Of a DNA stretch of 37,242 nt, positions 1-7,468 are shown piece after piece. Both the position numbers and the translations under genes were made by a program. The notes under the pieces are model-generated. The model searched no databases and had not been told where the DNA came from. It was given only the letters and a program-made list of their open reading frames with translations. Within the stretch, counting starts at the first letter, position 1. Each line of letters starts with the position of its first letter. Source of the stretch: Azonexus sp. (GTDB lineage: Bacteria; Pseudomonadota; Gammaproteobacteria; Burkholderiales; Rhodocyclaceae); assembly GCA_017983615.1 (NCBI GenBank), contig JAGOBB010000021.1, positions 1-37,242 on the forward strand, given 5' to 3'.

Positions 1-241
1 AGCAGTCGTACTTGCGGTTGCAGTAATTGCACTGGATGTTGCAGGCCGGGGCGACGGCCACGTGCATGCGGGCGAAGTAGTGGTGCGCTTCTTCCGAATA
101 GCAGGGGTGGTCCTGCACCTTGGCGCGGATGTGGTCAGGGAGATGGCCCAGGGCGTCCGGCGCAGTGCCGCAACCGCTGGAAGAACAGCCGCCGCCTTCT
201 GCTGCTTCGGACGGGGTGTTGCTGATGACTGGAAGTTCCAC
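1..241 (-). CDS. nifB: NifB, nitrogenase cofactor biosynthesis radical SAM protein (5' part only)
   Basis: NifB makes NifB-co, the iron-sulfur-carbide core of the FeMo cofactor, using radical SAM chemistry. Only the first 80 or so residues lie in the window and the gene runs off the left edge. Near the edge the reverse strand encodes [14 protein letters not shown], which contains the CxxxCxxC radical SAM cluster motif in its typical NifB form, after a Ser/Gly/Cys-rich N-terminus. The start is taken as GTG at 241-239 because AGGAG (249-253) lies 8 nt upstream and no ATG is available in that frame. A sigma-54 promoter and a NifA site lie directly upstream, as expected for a nitrogen-regulated nif gene. 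Identity is firm; the exact start is less so. Confidence 0.93.
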   Translation of the reverse strand, partial: MELPVISNTPSEAAEGGGCSSSGCGTAPDALGHLPDHIRAKVQDHPCYSEEAHHYFARMHVAVAPACNIQCNYCNRKYDC

Positions 242-278
242 GATGAAGGCTCCTCGAATGCTGTGCGGAGCCTATTCA

Positions 279-293
279 GCAATCGGTGTGCCA
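279..293 (-). promoter_or_regulatory. Sigma-54 (-24/-12) promoter of nifB
   Basis: The minus strand reads TGGCAC-N5-TTGC, an exact match to the sigma-54 core with correct spacing. Transcription would begin about 12 nt downstream and give a leader of roughly 25-30 nt before the GTG of nifB. The NifA site at 357-372 is placed suitably upstream. Confidence 0.92.
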
Positions 294-356
294 GTGGAAA
301 TTATTTATTTAAAACAGGATGATGCGCTTCATCGACCGGCCCATTGTCGGGGGCTT

Positions 357-372
357 TGTCGCAAAGCAGACA
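357..372. promoter_or_regulatory. NifA upstream activator sequence (TGT-N10-ACA)
   Basis: TGTCGCAAAGCAGACA is an exact TGT-N10-ACA site about 65-80 bp upstream of the nifB sigma-54 promoter. This is the usual place for the NifA enhancer-binding activator. The same pattern recurs at 36790-36805. Confidence 0.85.
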
Positions 373-396
373 GCCTGTCAGGCGGGCTGTGGGCAG

Positions 397-431
397 AATG
401 CTACGGTCAATGGCAAAAAACGGCCAAATTC
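397..431 (+). repeat. Dispersed ~36-bp repeat, copy 1
   Basis: This copy begins AATGCTACGGTC, continues through TGGC and an A-run, and ends GGCCAAATTC. It lies in the 396-bp gap between nifB and the cytochrome P460 gene. Five further copies are listed at 5640, 10571, 21469, 32910 and 36058. Apart from this repeat and the nif control sites, I see no gene in 242-637. Confidence 0.8.
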
Positions 432-637
432 AAAAAACCGTCGAGTGCTGCCCGGCTTCGCGCAGCTTATTCCCCGGCCTGGAATTTTTATGCACTCATG
501 ATTTTCGTGAGCTGAATGCAGCGTAATTCATGAACGAGTCAAAAGATGCAAAACATATACTGGTTTTGCCACTATCGATGGCAAACGGCGGCAGGGCAGC
601 GCCGCTCCTACCAATCAAAACGGAAGAGACGACTACC

Positions 638-1123
638 ATGAATAAAATCACGGCATCAGTTTTTACCATCTGCATCCTGGCCTCTGCAGCGGGCGCCTTT
701 GCAGCGCAGGATACCAGCGACATCGCCTTCCCCGAAGGCTACCGCAGCTGGTACCACCATCATTCAACCGTCAACCAGACCGGCCACGACCCGGCCGGCA
801 ATGTCGGCATCCAGCACGTCTATGCCAACCCGGCCGCCGTCGAAGGCCTGAAGACCGGCAAATTCGCCAAGGGCGCCACCTTCGCCGTTGATCGCTTTAC
901 CTACGCGGAAAAGGACAACCACGTGATGGAGCAGGGCGCTCGCAAAGTGGTGGCCGTAATGGTCAAGGATGATGAACGTTACCCGGAAACTGGCGGCTGG
1001 GGCTTCCAGGGCTTCAAAGGTGGCGACCCCAAGGTCAAGGCGGTCAAGGATGGCGGAACGGCCTGCTTCACCTGCCACATTCCGCACGCCGACAACAACT
1101 ACCTGTTCACGCGCGGCCAGTAA
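638..1123 (+). CDS. Cytochrome P460 family protein
   Basis: A periplasmic c-type haem protein of 161 aa. Residues 1-23 form a signal peptide (MNKIT start, hydrophobic stretch, AFAAQ cleavage region). The body contains the P460-type FPEGYRSWYHHHS segment near residue 31, and the haem attachment motif CFTCH is at 143-147 near the C-terminus. Related proteins oxidise hydroxylamine or bind NO, but whether this one carries the P460 Lys cross-link cannot be told from sequence alone. The start at 638 is preferred over an upstream ATG at 530 because it begins the signal peptide and has GGAAGAG upstream. It stands alone, convergent with arfB. Function in nitrogen-oxide detoxification is inference. Confidence 0.85.
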   Translation: MNKITASVFTICILASAAGAFAAQDTSDIAFPEGYRSWYHHHSTVNQTGHDPAGNVGIQHVYANPAAVEGLKTGKFAKGATFAVDRFTYAEKDNHVMEQGARKVVAVMVKDDERYPETGGWGFQGFKGGDPKVKAVKDGGTACFTCHIPHADNNYLFTRGQ

Positions 1124-1166
1124 CAGCGGCCAGGCCTGAATCGACCGGCGGTTTCCAGCGGCGGGA

Positions 1167-1571
1167 CTAGTCGCCGGTCGACCGCCGCCCAGCCTTGATC
1201 GCCGCGCGCCGCCCCTTCTGCTCCAGCCGCCGCTTGACCGAACCATGCGTCGGCTTGGTCGGCCGGCGCTTGCGCGCTACCGTCGCCACGCTGGCCACCA
1301 GCAATTCCAGCCGCCGCAAGGCCTCGGCCCGGTTCTTCTCCAGGCTGCGGAATTCCTGTGCCTTGATCACCACCACGCCCTCCTTGCTGATCCGCTGATC
1401 GCCCAGCTTCAGCAACCGCTCGCGGATTTCCTCCGGCAGCGACGATGCAGCGATGTCGAAACGCAGATGTACTGCATTCGACACCTTGTTAACGTTCTGT
1501 CCCCCAGCCCCCTGGGCGCGGATGGCGGTGATTTCGACTTCGTCAGGCGGGATGGTGAGGGGCGGGTGCAT
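1167..1571 (-). CDS. arfB: ArfB, alternative ribosome-rescue peptidyl-tRNA hydrolase
   Basis: ArfB (YaeJ) rescues ribosomes stalled on mRNAs without a stop codon by hydrolysing the peptidyl-tRNA. The 134-aa protein has the catalytic GGQ motif at residues 23-25 within AQGAGGQNVNKV, a release-factor-like core, and a strongly basic C-terminal tail (KRRPTKPTHGSVKRR onward) that in this family enters the empty mRNA channel. Length matches the family (about 140 aa). It is a single gene, convergent with the P460 gene and separated from it by 43 bp. Confidence 0.93.
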   Translation of the reverse strand: MHPPLTIPPDEVEITAIRAQGAGGQNVNKVSNAVHLRFDIAASSLPEEIRERLLKLGDQRISKEGVVVIKAQEFRSLEKNRAEALRRLELLVASVATVARKRRPTKPTHGSVKRRLEQKGRRAAIKAGRRSTGD

Positions 1572-1744
1572 CGGTGTAAGGCAGGAGTGTGATCGTGCAG
1601 TCTACGCCTTGCGTGGTGGGTTGCCCGGATGTTCTTTTCAGGGGCGGCTATATGCCCAATTCGGACCCAAGTATCTCAACTTGCTACGTCCGCAAACGCC
1701 TTTTACCTGCCGCTTATCACTGCTCAATTGCACAGTGGGCAAAG

Positions 1745-2116
1745 CTAAACCCACTCCCTCGCCTCTCGTAGTGTGGCAAAAAATTTAACCGGATAGGGGC
1801 TTAAGCCTAAATCTACATAACGGCTAACCATATCAGAGACCCCCGCATTAGCTGCAACGATGGCAATCTTTAGGAGCTTGCTCGTCCTACTAGCAGCCCC
1901 ATCTATTGCAGCTGAAAATTCAACATCGTAGCTGCTTGGCGAAAAACTCTCGCACTTGCTGAAATCGTGAATAGAGTAGCGCACAGTGTCGAATTCAGGA
2001 TGGCAATGGACTTGCTCCTGCATGTGAACCATTTCTGCATTAGTGGAATGTCCGTGCCACTCAGTCAGCAGACCGTGCAACTCCCATGTTGTTTTGTACG
2101 GCATAGACGTCTTCAT
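1745..2116 (-). CDS. STAS/SEC14-like (SpoIIAA-type) hypothetical protein
   Basis: This 123-aa protein is predicted to be cytoplasmic. Its layout resembles small stand-alone STAS/SEC14-like proteins: an N-terminal strand plus a T/E-rich helix, a central segment reading YSIHDFSKCESFS, an AIVAANAG strand near residue 87, and a C-terminal FFATLREAREWV typical of the final helix. No catalytic motif is visible. The region 1745-2275 is clearly less GC-rich than its surroundings, which may point to separate ancestry. The 159 bp upstream hold no gene I can support. Family assignment is by pattern only. Confidence 0.6.
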   Translation of the reverse strand: MKTSMPYKTTWELHGLLTEWHGHSTNAEMVHMQEQVHCHPEFDTVRYSIHDFSKCESFSPSSYDVEFSAAIDGAASRTSKLLKIAIVAANAGVSDMVSRYVDLGLSPYPVKFFATLREAREWV

Positions 2117-2275
2117 TGAAAATGAAAATTTGGTCGCATCTTACCTTACTTGCTCGGTTGAAAAGGAAGCTATGACAAGCATCTCTTTTAGACCTGTTAC
2201 CGACATTTGCGACAAAGAATTAAAGGTCTGCTACTGGCCGATTTTCGCCGCCGAAATGGTGGCGCCTAGTTCGAA

Positions 2276-3130
2276 TTAGCCGCAGCTAACGCGCGCGAAC
2301 CGCGTAATTTGCACGTCAACGGCCAACGAGATTTTGGTCAGCGCGGCCGCCCTTGCTCGGCCTTCGGCGCTGGCGCGGTAGAGGTGGGGGGTCATGGCGA
2401 GGAGGTCGGCGATTGGTTCGGCGCCGTCGAGGTCCAGCGTGTAGCGGACAGTGTCGCCGGGCAGAGGAGTGAAGCCTTGCGGTGCCTGTGGCTCGGCGGC
2501 GCGCTGCGGTTTCAGCGTCGGGTAGATGATTTCGCGCAGTTCGCGCAGGTGGTCCGGGCCGGCGTCGACCTGCAGCAGCTGGCCGCCAGGTTTGAGGACG
2601 CGGGCAAATTCTGGATAGACCGGGAAGCCGAACATGCAGAGCACGCGGTCGAGGGTGCCGGGCAGCACGGGCAGGTTGGCGTTGCTGCCGACGATCCAGT
2701 TGGGCTGCGGGTCCTGCTTGGCGGCGGCGAGGGTCGCCCACTTGGAAATGTCCAGGCCGAGGATAGCCAATGACTGGCCGGCGCTGGTCGCGGCGGCGGC
2801 CAATTGGCGCAGGTAGTAGCCTTCGCCGCAGCCGGCGTCGAGGATGCTGGCCGTCGTGCCGGCCGGCAGGTTGGCGAGTGCCGCGCGGCTGGCGGCGTCG
2901 GCAATCGGCTGGTAGTGGCCGGCGTTGAGGAAGCGGCGGCGGGCGGCAACCATTTCCTTGCTGTCGCCAGGGTCCAGAGAGCGCTTTTTCTGGACCGGCA
3001 ACAGGTTGACGTAGCCCTCGCGGGCGATGTCGAAACAGTGGCCGCTGGCGCAGCGCCAGCTCGAACCGTCGCGTTGCAGCGTGTTGCCGTCGAGCGGGCA
3101 GGCCAGTGCCGGGAACGGGGTGACGGTCAT
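2276..3130 (-). CDS. rlmA: RlmA, 23S rRNA (guanine-N1)-methyltransferase
   Basis: RlmA methylates N1 of G745 in hairpin 35 of 23S rRNA. The 284-aa product has the N-terminal zinc-binding region (C11, C27, H31/C32 area), the family segment EGYVNLLPVQKKRS at 38-51 followed by DPGD, and SAM motif I ILDAGCGEG at about 96-104. The second zinc cysteine found in E. coli (CPLC) is Asp here (CPLD), so the zinc site may be altered. The gene lies 26 bp downstream of the ABC-F gene on the same strand and may be co-transcribed with it. Confidence 0.92.
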   Translation of the reverse strand: MTVTPFPALACPLDGNTLQRDGSSWRCASGHCFDIAREGYVNLLPVQKKRSLDPGDSKEMVAARRRFLNAGHYQPIADAASRAALANLPAGTTASILDAGCGEGYYLRQLAAAATSAGQSLAILGLDISKWATLAAAKQDPQPNWIVGSNANLPVLPGTLDRVLCMFGFPVYPEFARVLKPGGQLLQVDAGPDHLRELREIIYPTLKPQRAAEPQAPQGFTPLPGDTVRYTLDLDGAEPIADLLAMTPHLYRASAEGRARAAALTKISLAVDVQITRFARVSCG

Positions 3131-3156
3131 GGCTGCCGACTGCCTGTGTTATCCGC

Positions 3157-4833
3157 TCAGGCGGCCCGCTTCTGGGTGGCCGAGGCTTCCTCGCGGACGC
3201 GTTTGGCTTCGTCGAGCAGGTAGCGCTGATAATCTTCGAGGTCGCCATCAAACGGCGCGACGCCGCCCTTGGAGACCAGCCAGAACTCGTCGCAGACCGA
3301 ACGGAGCAGGGCGCGGTCGTGGCTGACCAGCATGACGGTGCCTTCGAATTCGTTGAGGGCGACGGCCAGGGCTTCGCGGGTGCTGAGGTCGAGGTGGTTG
3401 GTCGGTTCGTCGAGCAGCAGCAGGTTGGGGCGTTGCCAGACCAGCATGCACAGCACCAGCCGGGCTTTTTCGCCGCCGCTCATGGTGCCGACGGCCTGCT
3501 TGACCATCTCGCCGCCGAAATTGAAGGTACCGAGGAAGTTGCGCAGTTCCTGCTCGCGGCCCGGCACGTTGCTGCGGCCGGCGGCGATGGCTTCCTTGGC
3601 CAGGCGGACCATGTGTTCGAGCGGCGTGTCCTGCGGGCGTAGCACGTCGAGTTCCTGCTGGGCGAAGTAGCCGATGTTCAGGCCCTTGCCTTCGGTGACT
3701 TCGCCGCTGATCGCCTGCAGGTCGCGGGCGATGGTCTTGACCAGCGTGGACTTGCCCTGGCCATTGGCGCCGAGGATGCCGATGCGCTGGCCGGCCATCA
3801 CCGAGCGGTTGATGCCGCGGACGATGACGGTCGGCGGCGTGCCGGCCGGTGCGTCTTCCGGCGGCGGATAGCCGATGGTGGTATCGACCATCGAGAGCAT
3901 CGGGTTGGGCAGGTTTTGCGGTTCCTGGAATTCGAAAGTGAATTCGGCATCGGCCAGTACCGGCGCGATCTTTTCCATGCGGTCCAGTGCCTTGACCCGG
4001 CTCTGCGCCTGCTTGGCCTTGCTGGCCTTGGCCTTGAAGCGGTTGATGAAGGACTGCAGGTGAGCAATCTTCTCGGCCTGTTTGGCCATCGTCGCCTGCT
4101 GGAGCAGCATCTGCTCGGCGCGCATGTCTTCGAACTTGCTGTAGTTGCCGCCGTAGCGGACCAGCTTGGCATTGTCGATGTGCAGCGTGACGCCGGTGAT
4201 GGCGTCGAGGAATTCGCGGTCGTGGCTGATCATGACCAGCGTGCCCGGGTAGCGCTTGAGCCAGGCTTCGAGCCAGACCAGGGCGTCGAGGTCGAGGTGG
4301 TTGGTCGGTTCGTCGAGCAGCAGGATGTCGGACGGGCACATCAGGGCGCGGGCCAGTTGCAGGCGCATCCGCCAGCCGCCGGAGAAGCTGTTGACCGGGT
4401 TGTGCAGCTCGCTGACCTTGAAGCCGAGGCCAAGGATCAGCGACTGGGCGCGGGCTTCGGCGTCGTGTTCGCCGGCGTCGTTGAGCGCCATGTAGGCTTC
4501 GGCCATGCGCATGCCGTCGTCGCTGGCTTCGGCGTCGTGCACCTCATTGCGGGCGGCGAGCAGGCGGGTGTCGCCGTCGATCACGAAGTCGGTGGCACTC
4601 TGCTCGGTTTCCGGCATGTCCTGCGCCACCTGGCCCATCTGCCATTGCTTGGGAATGGAATAGTCGCCGCCATCTTCATGCAGCGTGCCGTTGAGCAGCG
4701 CGAACAGCGTGGATTTGCCGGCACCGTTGCGGCCGACCAGGCCGACCTTCTCGCCGGGGTTGATGGTGACGGAAGTCTTGTCGAGCAGCACTTTCGAGCT
4801 GCGGCGCAAGGTGACGTTCTTGAGCGTGATCAT
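3157..4833 (-). CDS. ABC-F family ATPase (YheS-like)
   Basis: ABC-F proteins are soluble twin-ATPase factors that act on the ribosome and have no membrane domain. This 558-aa protein has two nucleotide-binding domains: Walker A GRNGAGKST near residue 34 with signature NSFSGGW and Walker B ILLLDEPTNHLD, then a charged linker rich in Lys/Ala and a second domain with GANGQGKST, TMSGGEK and LLLLDEPTNHLD. The start is placed at MITLKNV (4833) because the family begins with this beta-strand; an ATG nine codons upstream (4860) is possible. The C-terminus ends in a short charged extension. YheS-like is the best subfamily guess, not proven. Confidence 0.88.
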   Translation of the reverse strand: MITLKNVTLRRSSKVLLDKTSVTINPGEKVGLVGRNGAGKSTLFALLNGTLHEDGGDYSIPKQWQMGQVAQDMPETEQSATDFVIDGDTRLLAARNEVHDAEASDDGMRMAEAYMALNDAGEHDAEARAQSLILGLGFKVSELHNPVNSFSGGWRMRLQLARALMCPSDILLLDEPTNHLDLDALVWLEAWLKRYPGTLVMISHDREFLDAITGVTLHIDNAKLVRYGGNYSKFEDMRAEQMLLQQATMAKQAEKIAHLQSFINRFKAKASKAKQAQSRVKALDRMEKIAPVLADAEFTFEFQEPQNLPNPMLSMVDTTIGYPPPEDAPAGTPPTVIVRGINRSVMAGQRIGILGANGQGKSTLVKTIARDLQAISGEVTEGKGLNIGYFAQQELDVLRPQDTPLEHMVRLAKEAIAAGRSNVPGREQELRNFLGTFNFGGEMVKQAVGTMSGGEKARLVLCMLVWQRPNLLLLDEPTNHLDLSTREALAVALNEFEGTVMLVSHDRALLRSVCDEFWLVSKGGVAPFDGDLEDYQRYLLDEAKRVREEASATQKRAA

Positions 4834-5050
4834 GAGCGAACTTTCTGGGAAGCCGAGCATGATAGCCAGCGCCGGCCGGCATTCCTACGACTATTTGCCG
4901 ATTCGTCGGTCGGGACTGCGGTTTTGTTGTGCGCTGCACCAATCGGCTGGCTGGCGTTGGGGAACATGTCGCATTTCCGACAAGGACGCCGATTTTATCG
5001 GCTTGATATTCAAGGAATATTTCTGGCGCCGCTTTTGCTTGTTATCGGCC

Positions 5051-6403
5051 ATGAAAACCTTTCTCGACTGGTCGGCTTACGACACCTACGGCGTCGGCGA
5101 CGCCTATGCCGGCATTCCGGCGACTGGCGGCAATTACGCCAAGGCGGTCGCCGTCTGCATGAACAACCACCAGTGCCAGCGCGACGGCAAGGGCGTCATG
5201 TGCCCGAGCTACCGCATCACGCACGACCCGGCGCATTCGACCGGCGCCCGGGTCAAGGCCTTCAAGGCGGCGCTCAATGGCGAGTTGACGCTAAAACCGG
5301 GCGATGATCCCTTCGCCCACCCCGATCTGGCGGCGGCGATGGATCTCTGCGTCTCGTGCAAGGGCTGCAAGAAAGAATGCCCGAGCGCCGTCGACATGAC
5401 GCTGATCAAGACCGAATACCTGGCGCACCGGAACGAGTGCCTCGGCCTTTCCCGGCGGAGCAGGCTATTTGGTGGTCTGCCGCAATGGCTGCATCGCTGG
5501 CGCGCACCATTGGCCGTGCTGGTCCGCTGGCGCAATGCCTCGCCGATGATTGCCAAGTTGGCTGAACGCTGGCTGGGCATTTCGGCCCGGCGGCCGATTC
5601 CGGAGATCGTCGACCGCCCGATTGTGGCGCCAAACCCGGAATGCTACGGTCGGCCCAAAAAAGTGGCCATTTTCGTAGACACCTTCACGCATTACTACAC
5701 GCCGGAAGTCGCCGAGGCGGCGATAAAGGTGCTGCAGGCCGGTGGCTACACGGTCGAAATCCTGCGCCCGGCGGCCGACGACGGCGAACCGGAACGCCCG
5801 CTCTGTTGCGGCCGGACCTACCTGTCGCAGGGCATGGTCGATGCGGCGAAACTGGAGGCGCAGCGAGTGATGGCCGCCCTCGGTCCGGCGCTGGCCGAGG
5901 GGACGCCGATTGTCGGGCTGGAACCGTCCTGCCTGCTGGCTCTGCGCGACGAGTTCTACAGCCTGTCGCTCGGACCGGACATCGGTCAGTTGAGCAAGCA
6001 GGCCTTCCTCTTCGAGGAATTCCTGATGCGCGAGGGCAACAAGGGCCTGAAACTGCCGCTCAAGCCGCTGCCAGGGGGCAGGGCCGTGGTCCATGGTCAT
6101 TGCCACCAGAAGGCCTTCGGCGCGATGAAATCGGTGAAAAAGGTGCTCGGCTGGATACCGGAATTCGAGTTCGAGATCGTCGATGCCAGTTGCTGCGGCA
6201 TGTCCGGCAGCTTCGGGCTGGAGGCCGAGCATTACGAGGCCTCGGTGGCGATGGGCGAACTGGCCTTGTTGCCGGCGGTGCGGGCGGCGCCGGCCGATGC
6301 GCCTATCGTTGCCGACGGATTTTCCTGCCGGCACCAGATCAAGGACGGCACCGGGCGGGACGCGGAGCACGTTGCCGTGCTCCTGGCGCGGGCGCTGGCC
6401 TAG
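5051..6403 (+). CDS. (Fe-S)-binding CCG-domain protein, like the C-terminal half of FAD-linked D-lactate/glycolate oxidases
   Basis: This 450-aa protein corresponds to the iron-sulfur half of large FAD-linked D-2-hydroxyacid dehydrogenases. Cysteine clusters lie at C36/C42/C51 (the CPSYR segment followed by HST) and at CVSCKGCKKEC (100-110). Two CCG-type modules follow, with LCCGRTY, HGHCHQKAF and SCCGMSGSFG. The FAD-binding half is absent: the 217 bp upstream contain no such domain and the gene starts fresh at 5051 with only a weak ribosome site. It may work with a separately encoded flavoprotein, as in GlcDEF, or be a relic. A dispersed repeat (5640-5675) is read in frame between the two halves. 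Its TAG stop overlaps the stop of the convergent gene through a shared CTAG. Confidence 0.8.
   Translation: MKTFLDWSAYDTYGVGDAYAGIPATGGNYAKAVAVCMNNHQCQRDGKGVMCPSYRITHDPAHSTGARVKAFKAALNGELTLKPGDDPFAHPDLAAAMDLCVSCKGCKKECPSAVDMTLIKTEYLAHRNECLGLSRRSRLFGGLPQWLHRWRAPLAVLVRWRNASPMIAKLAERWLGISARRPIPEIVDRPIVAPNPECYGRPKKVAIFVDTFTHYYTPEVAEAAIKVLQAGGYTVEILRPAADDGEPERPLCCGRTYLSQGMVDAAKLEAQRVMAALGPALAEGTPIVGLEPSCLLALRDEFYSLSLGPDIGQLSKQAFLFEEFLMREGNKGLKLPLKPLPGGRAVVHGHCHQKAFGAMKSVKKVLGWIPEFEFEIVDASCCGMSGSFGLEAEHYEASVAMGELALLPAVRAAPADAPIVADGFSCRHQIKDGTGRDAEHVAVLLARALA
5640..5675 (+). repeat. Dispersed ~36-bp repeat, copy 2 (in frame inside a CDS)
   Basis: It starts AATGCTACGGTC, then GGCCCAAAAAAGTGGCC and an ATTTTC tail. 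Within the Fe-S protein it encodes the segment ECYGRPKKVAIF, which lies at the start of the first CCG module. Confidence 0.85.
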
Positions 6404-7371
6404 GCGGGCAGGTAGGCCGGAAGCAGCGGGGCGCGGCCGGTGGCCAGGTAGGCCTGGCAGCGCTCGATGTATTCCCGCGTGCTCTTGGGCATGGCGGTTC
6501 TGGCGCGGGAAATGTAGAAGATCAGGTCGCGGCCCTGGCGGATCAGTTGCAGACCATCCGACAGATTGTAGGTGAACGGCGCGCTGTTAACACCCGGGCC
6601 GGCCAGCCATTCAATGTCGGCCAGGCGCTCGCCGGCGGTAACCATGCGGGCCCAGACGTCGAAGATGTCGCGGTCGGTACGCAGGGTTTCAGTCTTGATC
6701 TTGGCCGCGGTGGCCAGGTCGCAGACCGGGCCTTCGATGTCGGCAAAGGCCGGGATGCCGCTGAAGGTGTCGATCATCATCCGGGAGATCTTGTCGATGT
6801 CGCGCAGGGTCTGGCCGATCTTGATGTAGCGGCTTTCGTAGAAGTCTTCGAGCGGGATCGAGAAGGCGCGGAAGGGTTCTCCCCACAGCTCGTCGATGCC
6901 TTCTTCGCCACTGCGGTGCAGTACGCAGCGACCGAGTTCCATGGCGTCGAGGAGGCATTTGCCGCATTCGCGCATTAATGGGTTGTCGCTGAGGATTTCG
7001 ATGCCGCAGGCCTGCAGTTCGACCAGTTTGCGGAAGATGTCGGCCGCCCGGTTGAACAGGGCGCCGGCCAGCATGGCACCCTTGACGCGCTTGCGGGCCG
7101 CATCGGTCTCGCTTTCGTAGCTCGTCCGTGCTTCAGCCAGGCGGGTGCCGGGAATGTTCAGGCCATGCTCGGTGTGATTGAAGAGGCGTCGGGTCAGGGC
7201 CTCGATCAGGCGCCTCTTGGCTTCCAGGGTATCGGCGGGTACCGGATAGGTCTTGATCCAGTAGCCTTCGTACAGCACGCGTTCCTGACCATCGATGATT
7301 CGGCGGGTGCCTTCCTGCGGGATTTCCATGTCGGAAGGGCCGGTTGTTGAAGATAGATGCGTCGTGGTCAT
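6400..7371 (-). CDS. Hypothetical protein, 323 aa
   Basis: I do not recognise this family. The product is soluble, with no signal peptide or membrane segment, and appears mostly helical with many charged residues (TLEAKRRLIEALTRRLFNHTEHGL, GQTLRDIDKISRMMID). Cysteines are few and not arranged in a metal motif, apart from an ECGKC pair near residue 136. A second ATG 14 codons downstream (7329) could be the real start, because the first residues are Ser/Thr-rich. It is transcribed alone, toward the Fe-S gene, and its TAG stop shares CTAG with that gene's stop. Confidence 0.7.
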   Translation of the reverse strand: MTTTHLSSTTGPSDMEIPQEGTRRIIDGQERVLYEGYWIKTYPVPADTLEAKRRLIEALTRRLFNHTEHGLNIPGTRLAEARTSYESETDAARKRVKGAMLAGALFNRAADIFRKLVELQACGIEILSDNPLMRECGKCLLDAMELGRCVLHRSGEEGIDELWGEPFRAFSIPLEDFYESRYIKIGQTLRDIDKISRMMIDTFSGIPAFADIEGPVCDLATAAKIKTETLRTDRDIFDVWARMVTAGERLADIEWLAGPGVNSAPFTYNLSDGLQLIRQGRDLIFYISRARTAMPKSTREYIERCQAYLATGRAPLLPAYLPA

Positions 7372-7468
7372 GGTCAGGTCACTGGCTCGTTACGAGTTGA
7401 GACACCCAATTGCTGTGCAGCTAAATTGGACATTGGCGAATATTCAATGTTCCGGTCGATGTCGGCTA

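Noticed and set aside
2043-2279. 78-codon plus-strand open frame overlapping the STAS-like gene
   Set aside because: No ribosome site, no recognisable fold, and it overlaps the better-supported minus-strand gene.
3916-5307. 463-codon open frame on the plus strand over the ABC-F gene
   Set aside because: The minus strand encodes full Walker and signature motifs of ABC-F; the plus frame is compositional.
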